From Cryptomeria japonica (taxonomy: Eukaryota; Streptophyta; Pinopsida; Cupressales; Cupressaceae), in the NCBI RefSeq assembly GCF_030272615.1, contig NC_081412.1:480281657-480336656 (forward strand): 55,000 bases of DNA, read 5' to 3'. Shown in pieces: positions 32,427 through 45,600 of this stretch (its first letter is position 1; each line of letters begins with the position of its first letter). The translations under genes and the position numbers were made by a program. Below the pieces are notes generated by a model. That model did not search any database. It saw only the letters and a list, made by a program, of their open reading frames with translations, and was not told where the DNA came from.

Positions 32427-34140
32427 CTACAAAGACTTAAGAAGATCAACCGCCTTAGTGACCAATAGGTCATAGTTTGCCGAAGCAACTTTAAGTTCTT
32501 CAATTTCCTTATTTGGCTTCTTCTCCTTCTTCTTACCTCTAGTCCTCATTCTAGGTCCTTGCACCTCTCTCATACCTTCAATGTTAGGTTCCAGCTCCAG
32601 GGAATCCTTCTCATTCTCCAGCTTGCTGATAAGAATTTTGGTGTTGTCAGCCGAGGCCAACAATGCTTTTAAGGCATTTTTCAATTTTGTTGAATTTGTT
32701 GTCAGTTTCTGCCATTCTCTGGTCCTTAGCATTGTCATTGGTTTTTATCTCTTCCAGGGCCTTCTCCACTTGCTCAAACCTAGGGTTGAAGGTGTCTCTA
32801 ATCTCTTCAGCTCTGGCAATAGTTTTACTCAAGTCATCAACATATTCAGCCTTAGACTTACCTTCACCAATACTGATTGTCTCCAGAATTTGAACCCTGT
32901 GGCTCAGTGTCTTATTATCATCCACAACTTTCTTGTGATTGTTAATTAACCAATCGAGGGTGTCCACAAACCATTTCAAACCCTCGGTAGGAGGATTTGA
33001 AGGGGGGCTTTTCTCACCAGCATTGTCATGTTCATTGTTGGGAACATCTCCACTAGTGATCTATTCGACATTTCCATCAACCCTATGATTAAAACCTTCC
33101 CCTATGATCTCCTCCTCCACTTTTTGGTCGACGTCAGGATCCTTTCTCTGCAGTTTATCCTCCAATTCCATTTCATAATTGTCCTGCCTTTTCTATTTGT
33201 TCCTTTTTTGAATGCAAGTTTTAGTTTTCTTTTTTCGAGGGGACTGGGATTCATCCTTCTCAGAGTCCTCAGAGACCTCCTCCTCCTCCGAGGAGTGAAT
33301 CTGGAAGACCTTTTCTTTACTTTTTTTTCTTGCCCTTAGAAGAGGATGACTTAATACTCACCTGTTTTCTTTTCTTACCAAGTTCAGCTTCAGAGTCTTC
33401 CAAACTCTCCTCTGTCTCACTCTTCAAATCACTTTCAGACTCATCACCCATAGAAAAATCAGAATCCGACCCTTCCTCCTCAGAATCAGAGATAGAAGGC
33501 TGGGGGCAGGCAATTTGGTTAGCTTTTAAATGGTCATAGATTAATACCATAAGACCTTGGTGCATGGTTGTATCTCCCTTAGGGTTCTCTCTATGGGCTT
33601 TAATGGTAGTATTCATTAAACAAATTAGGTAATAGGGTATGTTAACTTTTTCATCATACCTGAAATGGTTGAGCAGTAGAAAATGATAGCCATACACTTT
33701 GGTGAATCTGCCATCCAAGGTGATGTATCGCATAATAGAAAACATAACCTCCCTCCAGGGCTTACCAAACACCCTAGGAGGGTAGTAGGTCTTGCTTAGC
33801 TTAACCAGTCACTTCTTCTCCTTTGTCATTTCAAGGTATCGCTCAATGGCTTCCTTGCTAAGCTTTCTGTCCTTGTAGAAATTGCTTCCTTCCCTGTGAA
33901 GACTCGTTACCTAAGAAATGAGGTCTTCATCAATGGAGATAGTTTTATCTCTCATCTTCAGGGTGCCCTTCCTCCAATTTTTACAAAAAAAATTAGTGAT
34001 TTTGGCATCCCTCTCATGGAGTCTCTCCATATACTTCGTAAACCCGCCCTTCTACAAGACGCTCCAAATTTCCTCCTTTTGTTTCCACTCCTTACAGTTG
34101 TTGGGCTCATAGCGATGCCTGTTACCTCCCATAGTTTCAT
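32427..34140 (-). pseudogene. Unrecognised coding remnant with acidic linker and coiled coil
   Basis: Read right to left, pieces in shifting frames form one protein-like sequence. An N-terminal part (about 34140-33520) includes SIDEDLIS, KLSKTYYPP, PWREVMFSIMRYITLDGRF, VYGYHFLLLNHFR and NIPYYLICLM. A very acidic Ser/Glu/Asp linker follows (about 33500-33340: DSEEEGSDSDFSMGDESESD) with Lys-rich ends. Then comes a long heptad-like coiled coil (about 32980-32660) and a Lys-rich C-terminus ending at 32427. Longest intact piece 151 codons (33772-33317). I do not recognise the family. The stops and shifts suggest a repeat-borne gene rather than a host gene. A Gag-like or other structural protein of a retroelement is a guess. 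Confidence 0.5.
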
Positions 34141-36168
34141 TATTCTAATTATGCGTCACTTAAGCTTACTTAGGGACCAAATAGGAGAATTTAGGAGCAT
34201 TACCATTTTAGGTGTTGTTATCATGTTATCAATTTCCACTTGATGTAGTGTCTCCACTTTTAATGGTTTTATAATATTATTTTTTTCACGTTAGGTGGGT
34301 AATCCACCTTTAATGGATGCATCACACTATCACTTTTCCACCTTAGGCGGCTGATAAGTTTTCACTTTGTTTATCATGGCATACGATTAAGAGACTTGTC
34401 ATAATCTTATGAACTCCTATGTTACACCTCGGCCTATCTAACCAAGGGGTCTCCTGTGTACTTTTATCTATTTTATCACATTCTTGATAGGAATACAATT
34501 TATTCTTGCCATGTTGATTCTCTCTTGTTATTGTTCTTTCCATTAGGCGTCTAGATCTTGGGTGGCTATCTCCATAGAAAAATCTTACATGACATTAGAG
34601 ATTATAGAGTGCAACTTGTTAGTCATTTTGAGAGATTTTTGGTACATTTTGGGGGGTTTTATTTTCATGGCTTTCTATTGCAGGTCAAAATTAGAGCTTT
34701 CTAGGTCAAATATGAGGTCACTGTTGGATTCAGAAATAGAAAGTCATTTTTGCCTTTTGTTTTGTCCAAATTGAGCTTTGGGGGTCAAATCTATGAAAGG
34801 TTGAAGTTTGGAGGTGGTTACTAGATCTGGGAGGCACCTATAATTTCTAAGCATTTTGGGCCAAAACAAAGCTTGCCATTGCACTCAAAAGGCCCAAAAA
34901 ACCTAAGATTGATTGTAAAATTTATGAAATCAAAGCACTTTGGATCAAGCCATTGGAGAATTTTTTTGCCTCTTCTATTGTACAAACATCATAAATGTAC
35001 AATTGGATACTTTTGTGAAAAAAAAGAAGAAAAATTCCTATTTTGTTATTCTCTACAATTTTTTTAAAAAAGAACCAAAAAATTCAAATATTTCTATTCG
35101 CAGTTTGTAAAGGTTGTAAATTAATTTTTAATATAGAAAATAAAAGAAATTTTTACCTTGCATAGGCAAGGTACATTAATTGTGTAGGGTACCTTGTGTT
35201 AGTCTGCACAGGCAACAATACTGTGCTAGCCTAATCTAATCCCACCATGTGGGCCCTAATTATTCACCCACACAACCTGACTAAACCAACACATGTCCAA
35301 CCATGGACCCCACCACATGGTATCTTTTGATTCGCTAGCAAAGCACACAATCAATGGATTCACCAAACTTTGACATGTCAATATGCAACATCAAATTGCA
35401 TGACTACCATATTATTTCCCAATTTAACATTAACACCACATGCCACGTCAACACCTACATAGAGGGGTTGTTTTGTTGTGATAACTAGACATATGTCAAA
35501 TTTAACATAGTGGTTTGCTAACAACAGTATGAGATTAACCCCTTTTTGAAAATTTATACCCCCTCTCCAAATGAGTTTTTTATTTTGCAATTCAACTTCA
35601 AACGATAATAACTTGCTCATTTTGACTCTTTTTTTTACTTCGGCTAGAATTTTGTGTTATTCACAGTGGTGCAGGTAGCTTCTAATTTTGGTGCTTGTTT
35701 TTTCAGAAAATTGGTTAATTTGCAAGTGTTGTTGAGTAGTTCCATCTTTTTCAACTTTAGAGGCTTCATTCAAGGTCATACAAATTTCTTTTCAGGTGTT
35801 TTTTTTAAGTACATAAATTTTCATGTACTTTATAGTGGTGCTATCAATTTATAGTCATTGTGATCACAAATTGTACTTTCAACACATGGTCTTATTTGAC
35901 ATATTTTGGGGATTATAATGCATAGACCTTAGTTGGGTCTTTTGCATAGTGATGTGAGTCTGATATGGCTTGATTGTGCTATAACTTGTAACCACCAAAA
36001 TTAGAAGTACACTTTACCTTGGTTTTACAAGTGGCCATTGTAAACACACTAAGTATAAAGTGCCAAATCATTGCTTTTTGGGGGGAAGTTATTTTATTGA
36101 GTGAATTTGGGGAGTTGTGTTATGTGTTTGTGCCTTCAGTACTCTTTTGTGCTCTTTATTTTTTCAGC
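34141..36168. other. Non-coding stretch left of a copia gag
   Basis: About 2 kb without a convincing gene. It is T-rich, with several short open frames of low complexity. It is the place where the leader and 5' LTR of the copia gag at 36169 would be expected. I could not find LTR ends or an initiator-Met primer site. Confidence 0.4.
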
Positions 36169-36534
36169 CATGGGTAATCCTAAGTTTCCTCTTCTAACTC
36201 CACATAATTATACAACATGAAAAATTAATGCATGGAGTAAACTTATGGAAAAAGGATAAATTCACTATATGGATGGCTCTATTCCTAAACCAATAGATGG
36301 TAATATGAAAATGGAATGACTCATTAAAATTACTATGGCTCTTGGAATGTTAAGGAAATATGCATCAACTGATCTTATCTTTCACATTAATAAGTGTAAA
36401 ATAACTAAGGATGCTTGGGACAAACTTTCTCAATTGTATGAAAAAGTTTATGAGATTAGAGGTTACAAGCTTGAAAATGGCCTCACCAATTTAGATCCTA
36501 AGAATTTTGATAAAATCCAAGACTATGTAATTAT
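36169..36534 (+). pseudogene. Ty1/copia Gag N-terminal half
   Basis: ATG near 36169 begins MGNPKFPLLTPHNYT, the usual copia Gag opening. It continues with INAWSKLMEKG, then ALGMLRKYASTDLIFHINKC (36335 onward), AWDKLSQLYEKVYEIRGYKLE and LTNLDPKNFDKIQDYVI. Stops at about 36219, 36256 and 36318 fall where Trp or other residues are usual. Copia Gag normally continues TK-x-NELRAQLK after this point, but the match ends at about 36534 and unrelated sequence follows. The continuation is found at 49067, suggesting one gag split by a large insertion. Confidence 0.7.
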
Positions 36535-37254
36535 TGTGCCTCTACAACTCCCATCTCATTTTCTCCCTCGAGAAAACAAGGAACCCCTTCTTTTTGCTTT
36601 GTCGTCTCATTTTATTTTGTTTCTTTGCTTTCTTCCCTTTTCGTTTCCTCTCCTGGTCCTTTTCTCTTTCCTTCTCATTTTCTCCCTTGAGAAAACAAGG
36701 AACCCCTTCTTTTTGCTTTGTTGTCTCATTTTATTTTGTTTCTTTGCTTTCTTCCCTTTTTCGTTTCCTCTCTTGGTCCTTTTCTCTTTCCTTCTCATTT
36801 TCTTATCTCTTTCTTCCTTATCCCCTTTTGTATTCCTGCCTTTTTTGGGCTTGTGAGGATTAGGGATCAGAGCTCCCTCTTCCACTTTGGAGTCAGGGAT
36901 CCCCGATCCCCAAGCCCCGTGTCTTTCTTTTTTTCCCCTCCCTTTTAAGAATCAGGGATGGCAACATCCCCAACCCTCAATGCTTCTTTGTGAGATTGGG
37001 AATGTCACCACCCCTGACCCCTGACAAACCCTTGCTGGGATCGCGGATTGGAGGTGGGGGTGTTTATTTTCTCAGGCGTACCTGTCACTCCCAACTTTGG
37101 ACCCTCGATTGATCATGACTCCACCTATCGTGATGCTCATATTTAATGCACTTAATCACCTATATAGAGCCTAACTTGTGAATAATTTTAAAGTTGATTT
37201 TTGAAAATTTTAGATATTCATCAGAGCGAATTTATAGAGTTTGAGTGCATAAAT
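36535..37254. other. Pyrimidine-rich start of the 12.5-kb insert
   Basis: Begins TGTGCCTC directly after the copia break. It holds a 120-bp tandem duplication (36554-36830) and then GGGAT-type stem-loops (36862-37060), for example GGGATG-GCAA-CATCCC at 36955-36970. Open frames here are low-complexity and not believable genes. It may be part of a large LTR. Confidence 0.45.
36554..36810. repeat. Pyrimidine-rich tandem duplication, ~119-120 bp unit
   Basis: TCTCATTTTCTCCCTYGAGAA starts at 36554 and 36673, and a third partial copy begins at 36793. Copies differ at only a few positions. This gives long, misleading open frames on both strands. Confidence 0.92.
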
Positions 37255-40213
37255 TGTAACACCCACCAAGGAACCCTAGAGAATTAAGCCAACTAATAGC
37301 CTAACTAAACATCATAGAGATATTTTTTAAAGAGATAAGCAACAATAGATTTAACCAAGGATCACAATGTCTTAAGTGTACAAGTTGAAATTATAGTTAC
37401 AACATCACATTATTCTTTAAGGAATTACATACATTTAAACTTCCATGATTACATAATGCTAAAGAACAAATAGAAATAAACTTCTAACATCTAACTTACA
37501 TCCTCTAAGGTTCTTAATGTCATTACTAATAAAGAATCAACTAAAAGTTACATGAGTTGTTTCCCTAATTAAAAAACTACACACAACATAGAAAACTTTC
37601 AATCTATACCATATAACCACAATCATGAGATATAACTTATCTAACACTACTAAGTTGCTACATTCAGTTTATTTCACCAATATCCAATTGTTCTTAAGCT
37701 ACTAAACATTCAAAATGATAAATTCTACCCATTCCTATAGTATAGGTACCAAAATAGTATAGATTAAACATATGATAACACCCGTACATTACATATTACA
37801 CCTTATATATCAAATACATTATAGATATAAGTCAACCATTACATATAAAATGTCATGATACAATGATCACATGAATGATATATAAATACAAGGGCATAGA
37901 TGAATTTTAACATATAACAGAGATTGTATTCACATCATAAATCCATAGCACTAGATTTGAAGAGAAGAAGAATCATCCATGCACTCATGAACAACCCACG
38001 AGACATCCCAATGGAATAAATTATCAACCACTTGACCATGTGGAATCAAAAAGGTCCACTCCCCATGCTTCAGAGAATGACATAAGGCCCCACACACACT
38101 CTAGACCTAGGTTGACACCTACACAACCAAGGGAATACAAATATACATAAGGAACATATACATATAGGAATTGAAATGCCACAAGGCATAGGCTCACTCA
38201 CTATAGGGTTTTGCACAAAATAGAGGTTAAGGTCCTAGGAAACATATAGGGAAGAGTATCATCACATGCCATCAATATGGGTTTTCCTGGTAGTCTGACC
38301 TTCTCCAAACTCTAGACCTTGATGCCCATTTGATTCACATGCGGAACCAAACAATCCTTACATGGAAGCAACGATTCTATCTGTTATACAGGCCTTCCCA
38401 ATCTCATCTTGAGTCTAAAGAAGTACTCCAGACCATGAGATCCCATCTTTTGTCTATACGAGCACATGAGGTATGTCCAGGCACCAACAAGTATCTTATT
38501 ATTGTGTGTAAAATCCATCCCAATTAATTTAATTTAATGTTATCACTTGATTAACCAACTCTCAATGAGATTCCCTAGTAGCCACTTGAGGTCACTCCCC
38601 CTAATATGCTCCTGAAACATAGGGTAAAACAAGAGAACCACAACAATACATAAAGAATCATTACATCAACATATCATGAAACAAATATCTCATAAACTTA
38701 AATAGGACTTCCATAAGAACCCAATCAACATACAGATTAATTCATAAATCGTCAACATAAACATACCCATGAATTCAGTAACATCAAGGCATGGGATTAG
38801 GCCTATGATCACCAATCCAAATCCAATTATTCATACAGGATTGTATGAACATTATAGAATCAAAACAATTGGTTCCATCACAAAACTGAACCATAGTATC
38901 ACATGTGACCCACAAATTTTTTCTTTAACCAAATGCTCACAAAGCATATTCACAAATGTAGAATCGATGAATGAACATATGCAAAAAAAAGGATACAAAT
39001 GAAACCATCCAAAATAATAATTAAGCCTCTATAAATTTACAACTAAAAGTTACAAACCCCCAAAAAAGCCTTTGGATCAACCCAAGCTGACTCAGACTCC
39101 CAAAACTGATCCAGAGAGCAAAAACAGTGAATTAGCACTTTTGCCCCATGAAGTGGCACATATGTTAAGTATTTTAATGCTTTTAAAACTTATTTTAGTG
39201 AATTTACAGCATATTTTGGTGCATTTTCACTATGTTTTAGCATATTTGCAACAAAATCAAAACTACACACTTGGGTTGACTTAGGTCTCAAATATTGACA
39301 CCCAGACGACCAAAAAATGAAAAACCTAACAAAGACCCATTTGATATGGGTTATTTTCCTACTTAGAAATGTAATTATATCACACTCATGACTAAAACTA
39401 AATTCAAAAGACATCAAACTCCGAAAACAACCCTTTAAAACAACAAAACTAGAGCACCCGAAACAACCATTCTACAAAACGGAAAATGAAAACTCAAAAT
39501 ATTTCCAAAGCACTTAAGACACTATAAAAAAATAGAATAAAAATTTATTTTCCTTTTATTGAATCATAATTACATTAAAAGTGGGAAAATCAAGAACTCC
39601 AACTTGGAAAACGAAGAATAGGACTTCGAAGACGAAGTCGAGCAACCTTCACAAGGACAAAAATACAACATGAATAAAAAAACCTCCAAAAATGAAATTA
39701 CACATGACAAAAAAGCCTTAAAAAACATATCCATGGAATATCCTTACAATATTCACCAATTCCCATCTTTGATTTTCATCAAAACTCACTTTCAAAACAC
39801 ACGCAAATCAAAACCTCTCTCCAAAAATCCAGTTTTTTGAAAAAATGCTCTCCCTAAAGAAACCACCTATTTCATTCCCCAAAAGCACTCTCAAAATCAC
39901 CAAAAACACATGTAAAACCAAAAAACATCCTTTCCTCTCAAATGAGAACCCAAAAAGCAACTTCCCATGCAAACAAAATACCACTCTACTAATCGACATT
40001 CAAAAGACAAAGATAATAATAATTAATTACCAAAACACAACTCCAAATAACTAATAAAATAAAAAATAAATAATTAAATCCATAAACAAACATAAATTCA
40101 ATAATAATATAATTCCACAAAATAATATCAATATAATATTATAAGACTCACAATAAATGCATATATATACATAACTTAATCCACAAAATATTATTAATAT
40201 CATATTATAAGAT

Positions 40214-40250
<37 letters not shown>

Positions 40251-40975
40251 TTATATCACATAGGGCTATTCATATAATATATATTTATTAATCACCACAA
40301 CCTTAAACATTAAAACCAATAATTAAATTAAATACATCATACCTAAACAACTTGAAACCTACAAGACGACTTAAGCTTAAACACTAGAACTCACAAGACA
40401 ATAACTGGGGTTAGAATGTGGTAAGGCCTTATGTCACCTCCGATCAACTACCATTGGGATTAGAGGCACACTCAAACCTGTGAAACTAGGTGGAGTCAAT
40501 GCCTAGTACTTACATCCTGTATAACACCAAATGTCTATACACAACATATATATAAACATAAGATACTTGCAGTTGAAAGAGAATCACAACATCACACCCC
40601 GCTCATATATGAGTGATGTGACATCATCCCTTTCACATCCACAATAGTAAGGCATCATAGCAAAGAAATAACATAATAAATTATATCAACATAATTTACA
40701 TCACATGTAGACACCAAATTTGGGTTAGCACAAGATAAATTATCATAAGCAATAAACATGAACCATATTAGTGAATAATCACGAAGTTGATCCTAAACTT
40801 AACTTCAATAATCATTCCAGACCATATAATCAACATCATCAATGAATCTACTAATATCAAAGAGAATATCAGTATACATATTGAAACAAGAAGCAAGGAG
40901 TATCAAGAACACAAATAAACCCTTAAGTATTTAACACATCCTATCTTAAAGGAGGAATCAGGGAGAGGCACTACA
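37255..40975 (-). repeat. Possible minus-oriented long LTR or its remnants
   Basis: The left edge reads TGTAACACCCACC and the right edge GGCACTACA, giving TGTA...TACA ends. Read on the minus strand it starts TGTAGTGCCTCTCCCTGATT, close to the LTR start at 53477 (TGTAGTACCCCTCCTCGATT). About 40520-40410 (minus) matches 53877-53950 (plus) over a GC-richer core containing CTCCACCTAGTTTCACAGG. The flanking 5-mers (TAAAT, CGGGT) do not match, so this is not a clean solo LTR. At 3.7 kb it would be unusually long and may contain other insertions. No coding content; a TA tract lies at about 40217-40246. Confidence 0.4.
40217..40246. repeat. (TA)n microsatellite
   Basis: About 15 TA dinucleotides in AT-rich DNA within the LTR-like stretch. 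Confidence 0.95.
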
Positions 40976-42656
40976 CGGGTGAGAGCGAGTTGTGGTTCAT
41001 TTTGCCAAAGCCAAGGGGGGTGTTTTGGTGTTTTGGTTATGGGGGTATTTCTATAAAAATTTGGGGGAAAAATCGTTGAAGGGAAAAATCAACATAGTAG
41101 TTTGAAAGAATTCGTTGAAGCTTCTGGAGTTTTGTGCCATGCCGTGAAACTCTTGAAAAAATTCAGCCTTCTTCCTTGTGTTGCTCTTCAAATAATGAAT
41201 AAGGTAGGTTTTGATCTTTTCTTCCCATGCATGTTAAAATTTTGCCTTAATTGAATAAATTTGTTTGATTGTTCTATTATTGAAACAGGAAATGCAATGG
41301 ATTTTGTCTATTTTTTGGGGGTTTGGGTTTTGGTACGAGATGCATCTTGTTCATGTCAGATCGAGACAAGACTGCAGTACCTATCTTGTTTTCCTGAGTT
41401 CGAGTGTGGCATCATATTACTTGTAGGATTTAATCCTTATGGATACCTTGTAACGTAATTTGGTCATATGTATATTCATGCCTCTATAATTTTGAACTAT
41501 GTCCCTCGAGCGGGATGATGTAATATGTATTTGAGAGTGATTCTTATTCATGTTGTTTATGATATTAGAGTTATATTGTTGCGAGGCCTTGAGGACACTA
41601 TGTGATTTATTTGTTCCTCATATCTTATCTTGTATCCTCTTGTAGCATTATTAATGTATAGTTTATTTCTGCTTAACAAAAAAAAATTATTTGCATTTTA
41701 TTGGTTTATTTTGTTATGTCCTCTGGGCCTCATAGCAGGGTGTTACACTTCTTGTCTGGGGTGGCATTTTGGCTTTATATTGTTGTCTTGTTTTTTTCCT
41801 TCTTTCTTTCTATTTATGTGCTAGGGTTTCTACTCTCTAGGCCTTTGCACCCTTATTTTTGGATGTAACTTGTGGGTCATAACCCTTGTCCTCCCAACAT
41901 TCTATAGAGCATATATTCAAGATTTCCTTTTTGTTTTTCCATGCATTATCCATTATTTCATGAGTTCCATAATTCTTAGGTTTCCATGATTGGATTTTTT
42001 TTCTTTCTAGAGTGCAAGGGTTTGTTGCATTGTTTATGCCCTAAAATTAACTTAGCAAACCTCTGCATAAAGACTTGAAGAACAATGATTGTTTCTTTTC
42101 AAAAATTTCCAAGGATTTCCCAAACCTTGACTGGTTGTACTTAAACAGATAAAAAAATGATCCTTGTAGGGATCAAGGATGTTTCTATCCATGATACCCA
42201 ATATCAAGTTAGGGATAGAAACATACTTGACCCTTGATATCCAATGCTAATGATATATAATGCCATACATCAGGGATCAAGGGTTTTGCCATCCTTGACC
42301 CCCAACAGTCAACACACACCACTAAATCGGGAATTGGGGATTCCAACATCCCCAACCTCTCATTACTCACACACTATTGTATGACAGGGATCGGGGACGT
42401 TCCCATCCCTAGCCCCCAAAACAAAAACTTTATGAGCCTAAGGCAGGGATCTAGGATGTTGCCATTTGCAACCCCCAAAATATAGGTGGGTTGTTAATGA
42501 TTCAAAGGCATGAATATGAGTAATATGATTAACTGATTTTTTGTTTTAATGCTTAGTTAGTTATTCTTTATTTCAATAATATGTTTATCATCAGTAGTGT
42601 AGTTGTTTTTCCATTCAATAAAGACTTTTAATTTGATGTGTTTTTGTATAGAGCTA
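40976..42656 (+). other. LTR-like 3' end and stem-loop array, no gene
   Basis: The stretch to about 41748 ends CAGGGTGTTACA, a typical end of plant gypsy LTRs. It mirrors the minus-strand GGGTGTTACA end at 37255, so two LTR ends of similar type face opposite ways. A short open frame at 41261-41458 has no recognisable domain. About 42168-42480 holds six GGGAT stem-loop units (listed separately). Confidence 0.4.
42168..42480. repeat. Array of six GGGAT stem-loop units
   Basis: Units start near 42168, 42211, 42272, 42329, 42386 and 42445, about 43-61 bp apart. Each has AGGGAT, then about 8-14 nt, then a complementary ATCC or CCTTGACC and ACCCCCAA. Clear hairpins are AGGGATCAAGG...CCTTGACC (42272) and GGGATCGGGGA-CGTT-CCCATCCC (42387). 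Related units occur at 36862-37060, at the far left of the same insert. Confidence 0.75.
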
Positions 42657-45600
42657 ATGATGTCTCAACAAAAGGTAAACCCAATGAAGTATAAATTTAA
42701 TAGTTATCTTCATCCTACCAAATTACACTCGCTAGATAAAAACATGATGGATACAGATCTAAGACATATAGACTTGGAGGAATTTATAAGGTGAATTTCA
42801 AAAGAAAACAAAAGGACCCCATGGGCTACGTCACTGGTCTACTCAGGGTTGGTGCAAGTAGTTGAATTTTTGGTCTACTTGAAGTCTATAGACATGGTCA
42901 TGACATGTGCAACAAAATATAATTAAAATGAAAGGTGAGTCTATGTACCATTGGGAGAAATCATCTTAGATATCTCCCCTGATGTCATTCAAGCAATCTT
43001 CTAAATTCCCAAATATGATACATTTGCTAAGGTAACAGTCACTCATGGAGGGAAATACTATGTTGAATAGAATAACCCAGTGGTATATATTAATTAGCAT
43101 TTGCTTCAAGAGAAGTCTAAGAAACCCAATTAGTTGGAGAAGATGAAGTTCATTTATTGAGCTTACCTGCCTATAGATGTGAGAGGTTATGTCACCCTTC
43201 TTAGCAGAGTAGCACACCTCCCAGATGCAATAAAACTCCTTCCATGGATGATTTTGTTCATCAAGGCTATCTCTACAAGAAAATAGTTCATTGATTAGGG
43301 AAGGATGATTAGTGATAATTTAGACAAGCAATTGTTGAGAGTGAAAAGGGACACAGTTGTATATGACATTGTATTTGGTGTATCTACTAGTAGTTCAAGA
43401 CACATATCTAGGCTTGAGGACTATAGGATCTCTCACAAATCCTAACACAAGGATATACCATAATTGCGTCCAGTTAAAATTGGAAAGAAGTAGGAAAAGT
43501 CATTACATGGTCAATGATTTCTTTGTGTTTGAATTAATGAGGAATCTGGAGGGAGATTTTGAGAAAAGATTGTCACCTAATGTAACAACTGAAATAAGAA
43601 GATTTGAGAGTTATTTTATTCAATTCAATACTCTCTCATACATATGGGTGTTCAAGTGTACAATTGCTCCTAATAAGTTGCCCTGATATCCTTGTGACAA
43701 GTTGGTTGTTTTGGAATTACGCCACCCAATTGCATATCCACATAAATTGGTGGTGAGAAAACACAAGCCATGTTTCCAATTACTAGTAAGAGCAGGTGCA
43801 CACTCTTTCCTTGAGATGAAGGTTGAAAAGAACATAGAAGTTTAATTACTTGAATTATCGTTGAATCCATTAAAGATAGAATGCAACAAGTTTGACCCTA
43901 TTGGCACATTCAACAAAGTAATGGGATCACATTATAACATGTGCTAGATATTGAAGATCATTGGGCAACTGTGTTGATGATCATGAAGTGAGGATAAGAA
44001 ATTATTGTAGATTAGATCTCAACATAGTAGTCCAAGCAGGGAACTTGTGGGTGTTAGATGAAGTAATAAATAAGGACACTAAGAATAAGTTACACCCATT
44101 GTATAATAAGAAGAGATTTTTTTATATTCCCATTCGTAATGTAGATCCAAAGTTCCTTGAGCTAGAAGATATGAAGGATAGGGCAAAGCATGATATGCAT
44201 TGGACTAATGAATGGATAAGTCACTCATATGATCTGTTCCATATCTTGCAAGTTGAGAGTAGGACACAACAAGAACAAGCTAGCACTTCTAAGAGTAAGA
44301 AAGGTCCAACTTCATCAAGGAGGCCACATCATCCTCATATGAACCCCATAGTCCACACAAGACCTTATGTAGAAGAAGTCCCATTAATAGTGCACAAGCA
44401 AATAAAGGAGAAGAAGGGAAATCAAGAGGCTCCTTCCACAATTACTCCTCAATCTAGGAAGAGAAAAGAACTTTTGTCCCTGTTACAACAACACCATCTT
44501 CAGTTCAACAAAGAACTAGATAAAAAAGAGCCAAATAGAAGATAAAACAAATTCTCTAGAAATATCTAGTAGTGTATAAAAGGTCTAGAAGAGGACCTAA
44601 AGGACCTCCTCCCATAAGCATAATTAAGGATTGGTCCGAAGAAGAAGTCAAAAAGATTGGATCCCAATTGCAAAAAAAGAAGCAAGAAAGAGTTGAACCC
44701 TTAGCACAAGGGCAAGGTACTCAAACTTCTTAGGCGCACAGGGTAAACCCAATTGTACAACAAAATTTTGTTGTTCAAGAATGGGGTCCTTTACCATCAT
44801 CTTCAGTAGATACTCCCAGTGAGCATACGATAGAAGAAAAGCAACCCCAAGGCACAAATCACATAGAAACCGATACTGAAGGGGAAGCTAAAAAGGGAAG
44901 TGACCCAAAAACACATGCTGAAGTGGAACAAAGAATAGAAGAATATCTTCCTCAAGAGGGTGTATATATTGAGGAGTTTCCACAAGACAATACAGGGATT
45001 TCAACAACTAAAATGCATGATAAGCCAACTAATGCAGGTAATGGAACATAAGTTTTTGATAAGGAGATTGAGGATGCATTTCTCTCTATGATTGGGAGGG
45101 ACTTAGATGAAGAAAATGATCAACCAAGTGTGAAACCTTTTCAAGTAGCAATAGAGCAACAAGTTGAGGAACCACCAAGGGATGAAAATCTAGAAGTTCC
45201 TCATGAGAAACATGACTCAAAATAAATATGGATGGAACAGGAGTAGCAACAAGAATATCCTTAAAAATACGATAAAGGACAAGATATGGGAGAAAAATCA
45301 CATGAAATTGATGAGGCAATCCATGATGATGATGATCAAAATGAAGAGCCTATTGACAATAGAAGTAACCACAAAGTTCAAGAGTAGCCTGGGGATAACA
45401 AAGAACAACATCAAATTGAAGTCAAAAGTGAAGGCACTACTCCCACTTGGTTGCTTAAAATATTTGAGTGTAGTGAAAGCAAATACAAAGACGTAGATGA
45501 ATCTAATTTCTCCATGTTAGAAAAAGAGGTCTAGACTCTTGAGCCCAAGAAACATGCTAAAAAATTATTGATAGTTACCACCGATGCATCTGGTCTTCAA

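Noticed and set aside
36335-36863. Plus-strand open frame of 173 codons as a membrane protein
   Set aside because: The first part is copia Gag. The Phe/Leu-rich remainder is the translated pyrimidine-rich tandem duplication.
41261-41458. Open frame with a possible upstream intron (acceptor near 41287), as a host gene exon
   Set aside because: Only 65 codons, no domain, and it sits in an LTR-like segment ending GGTGTTACA.
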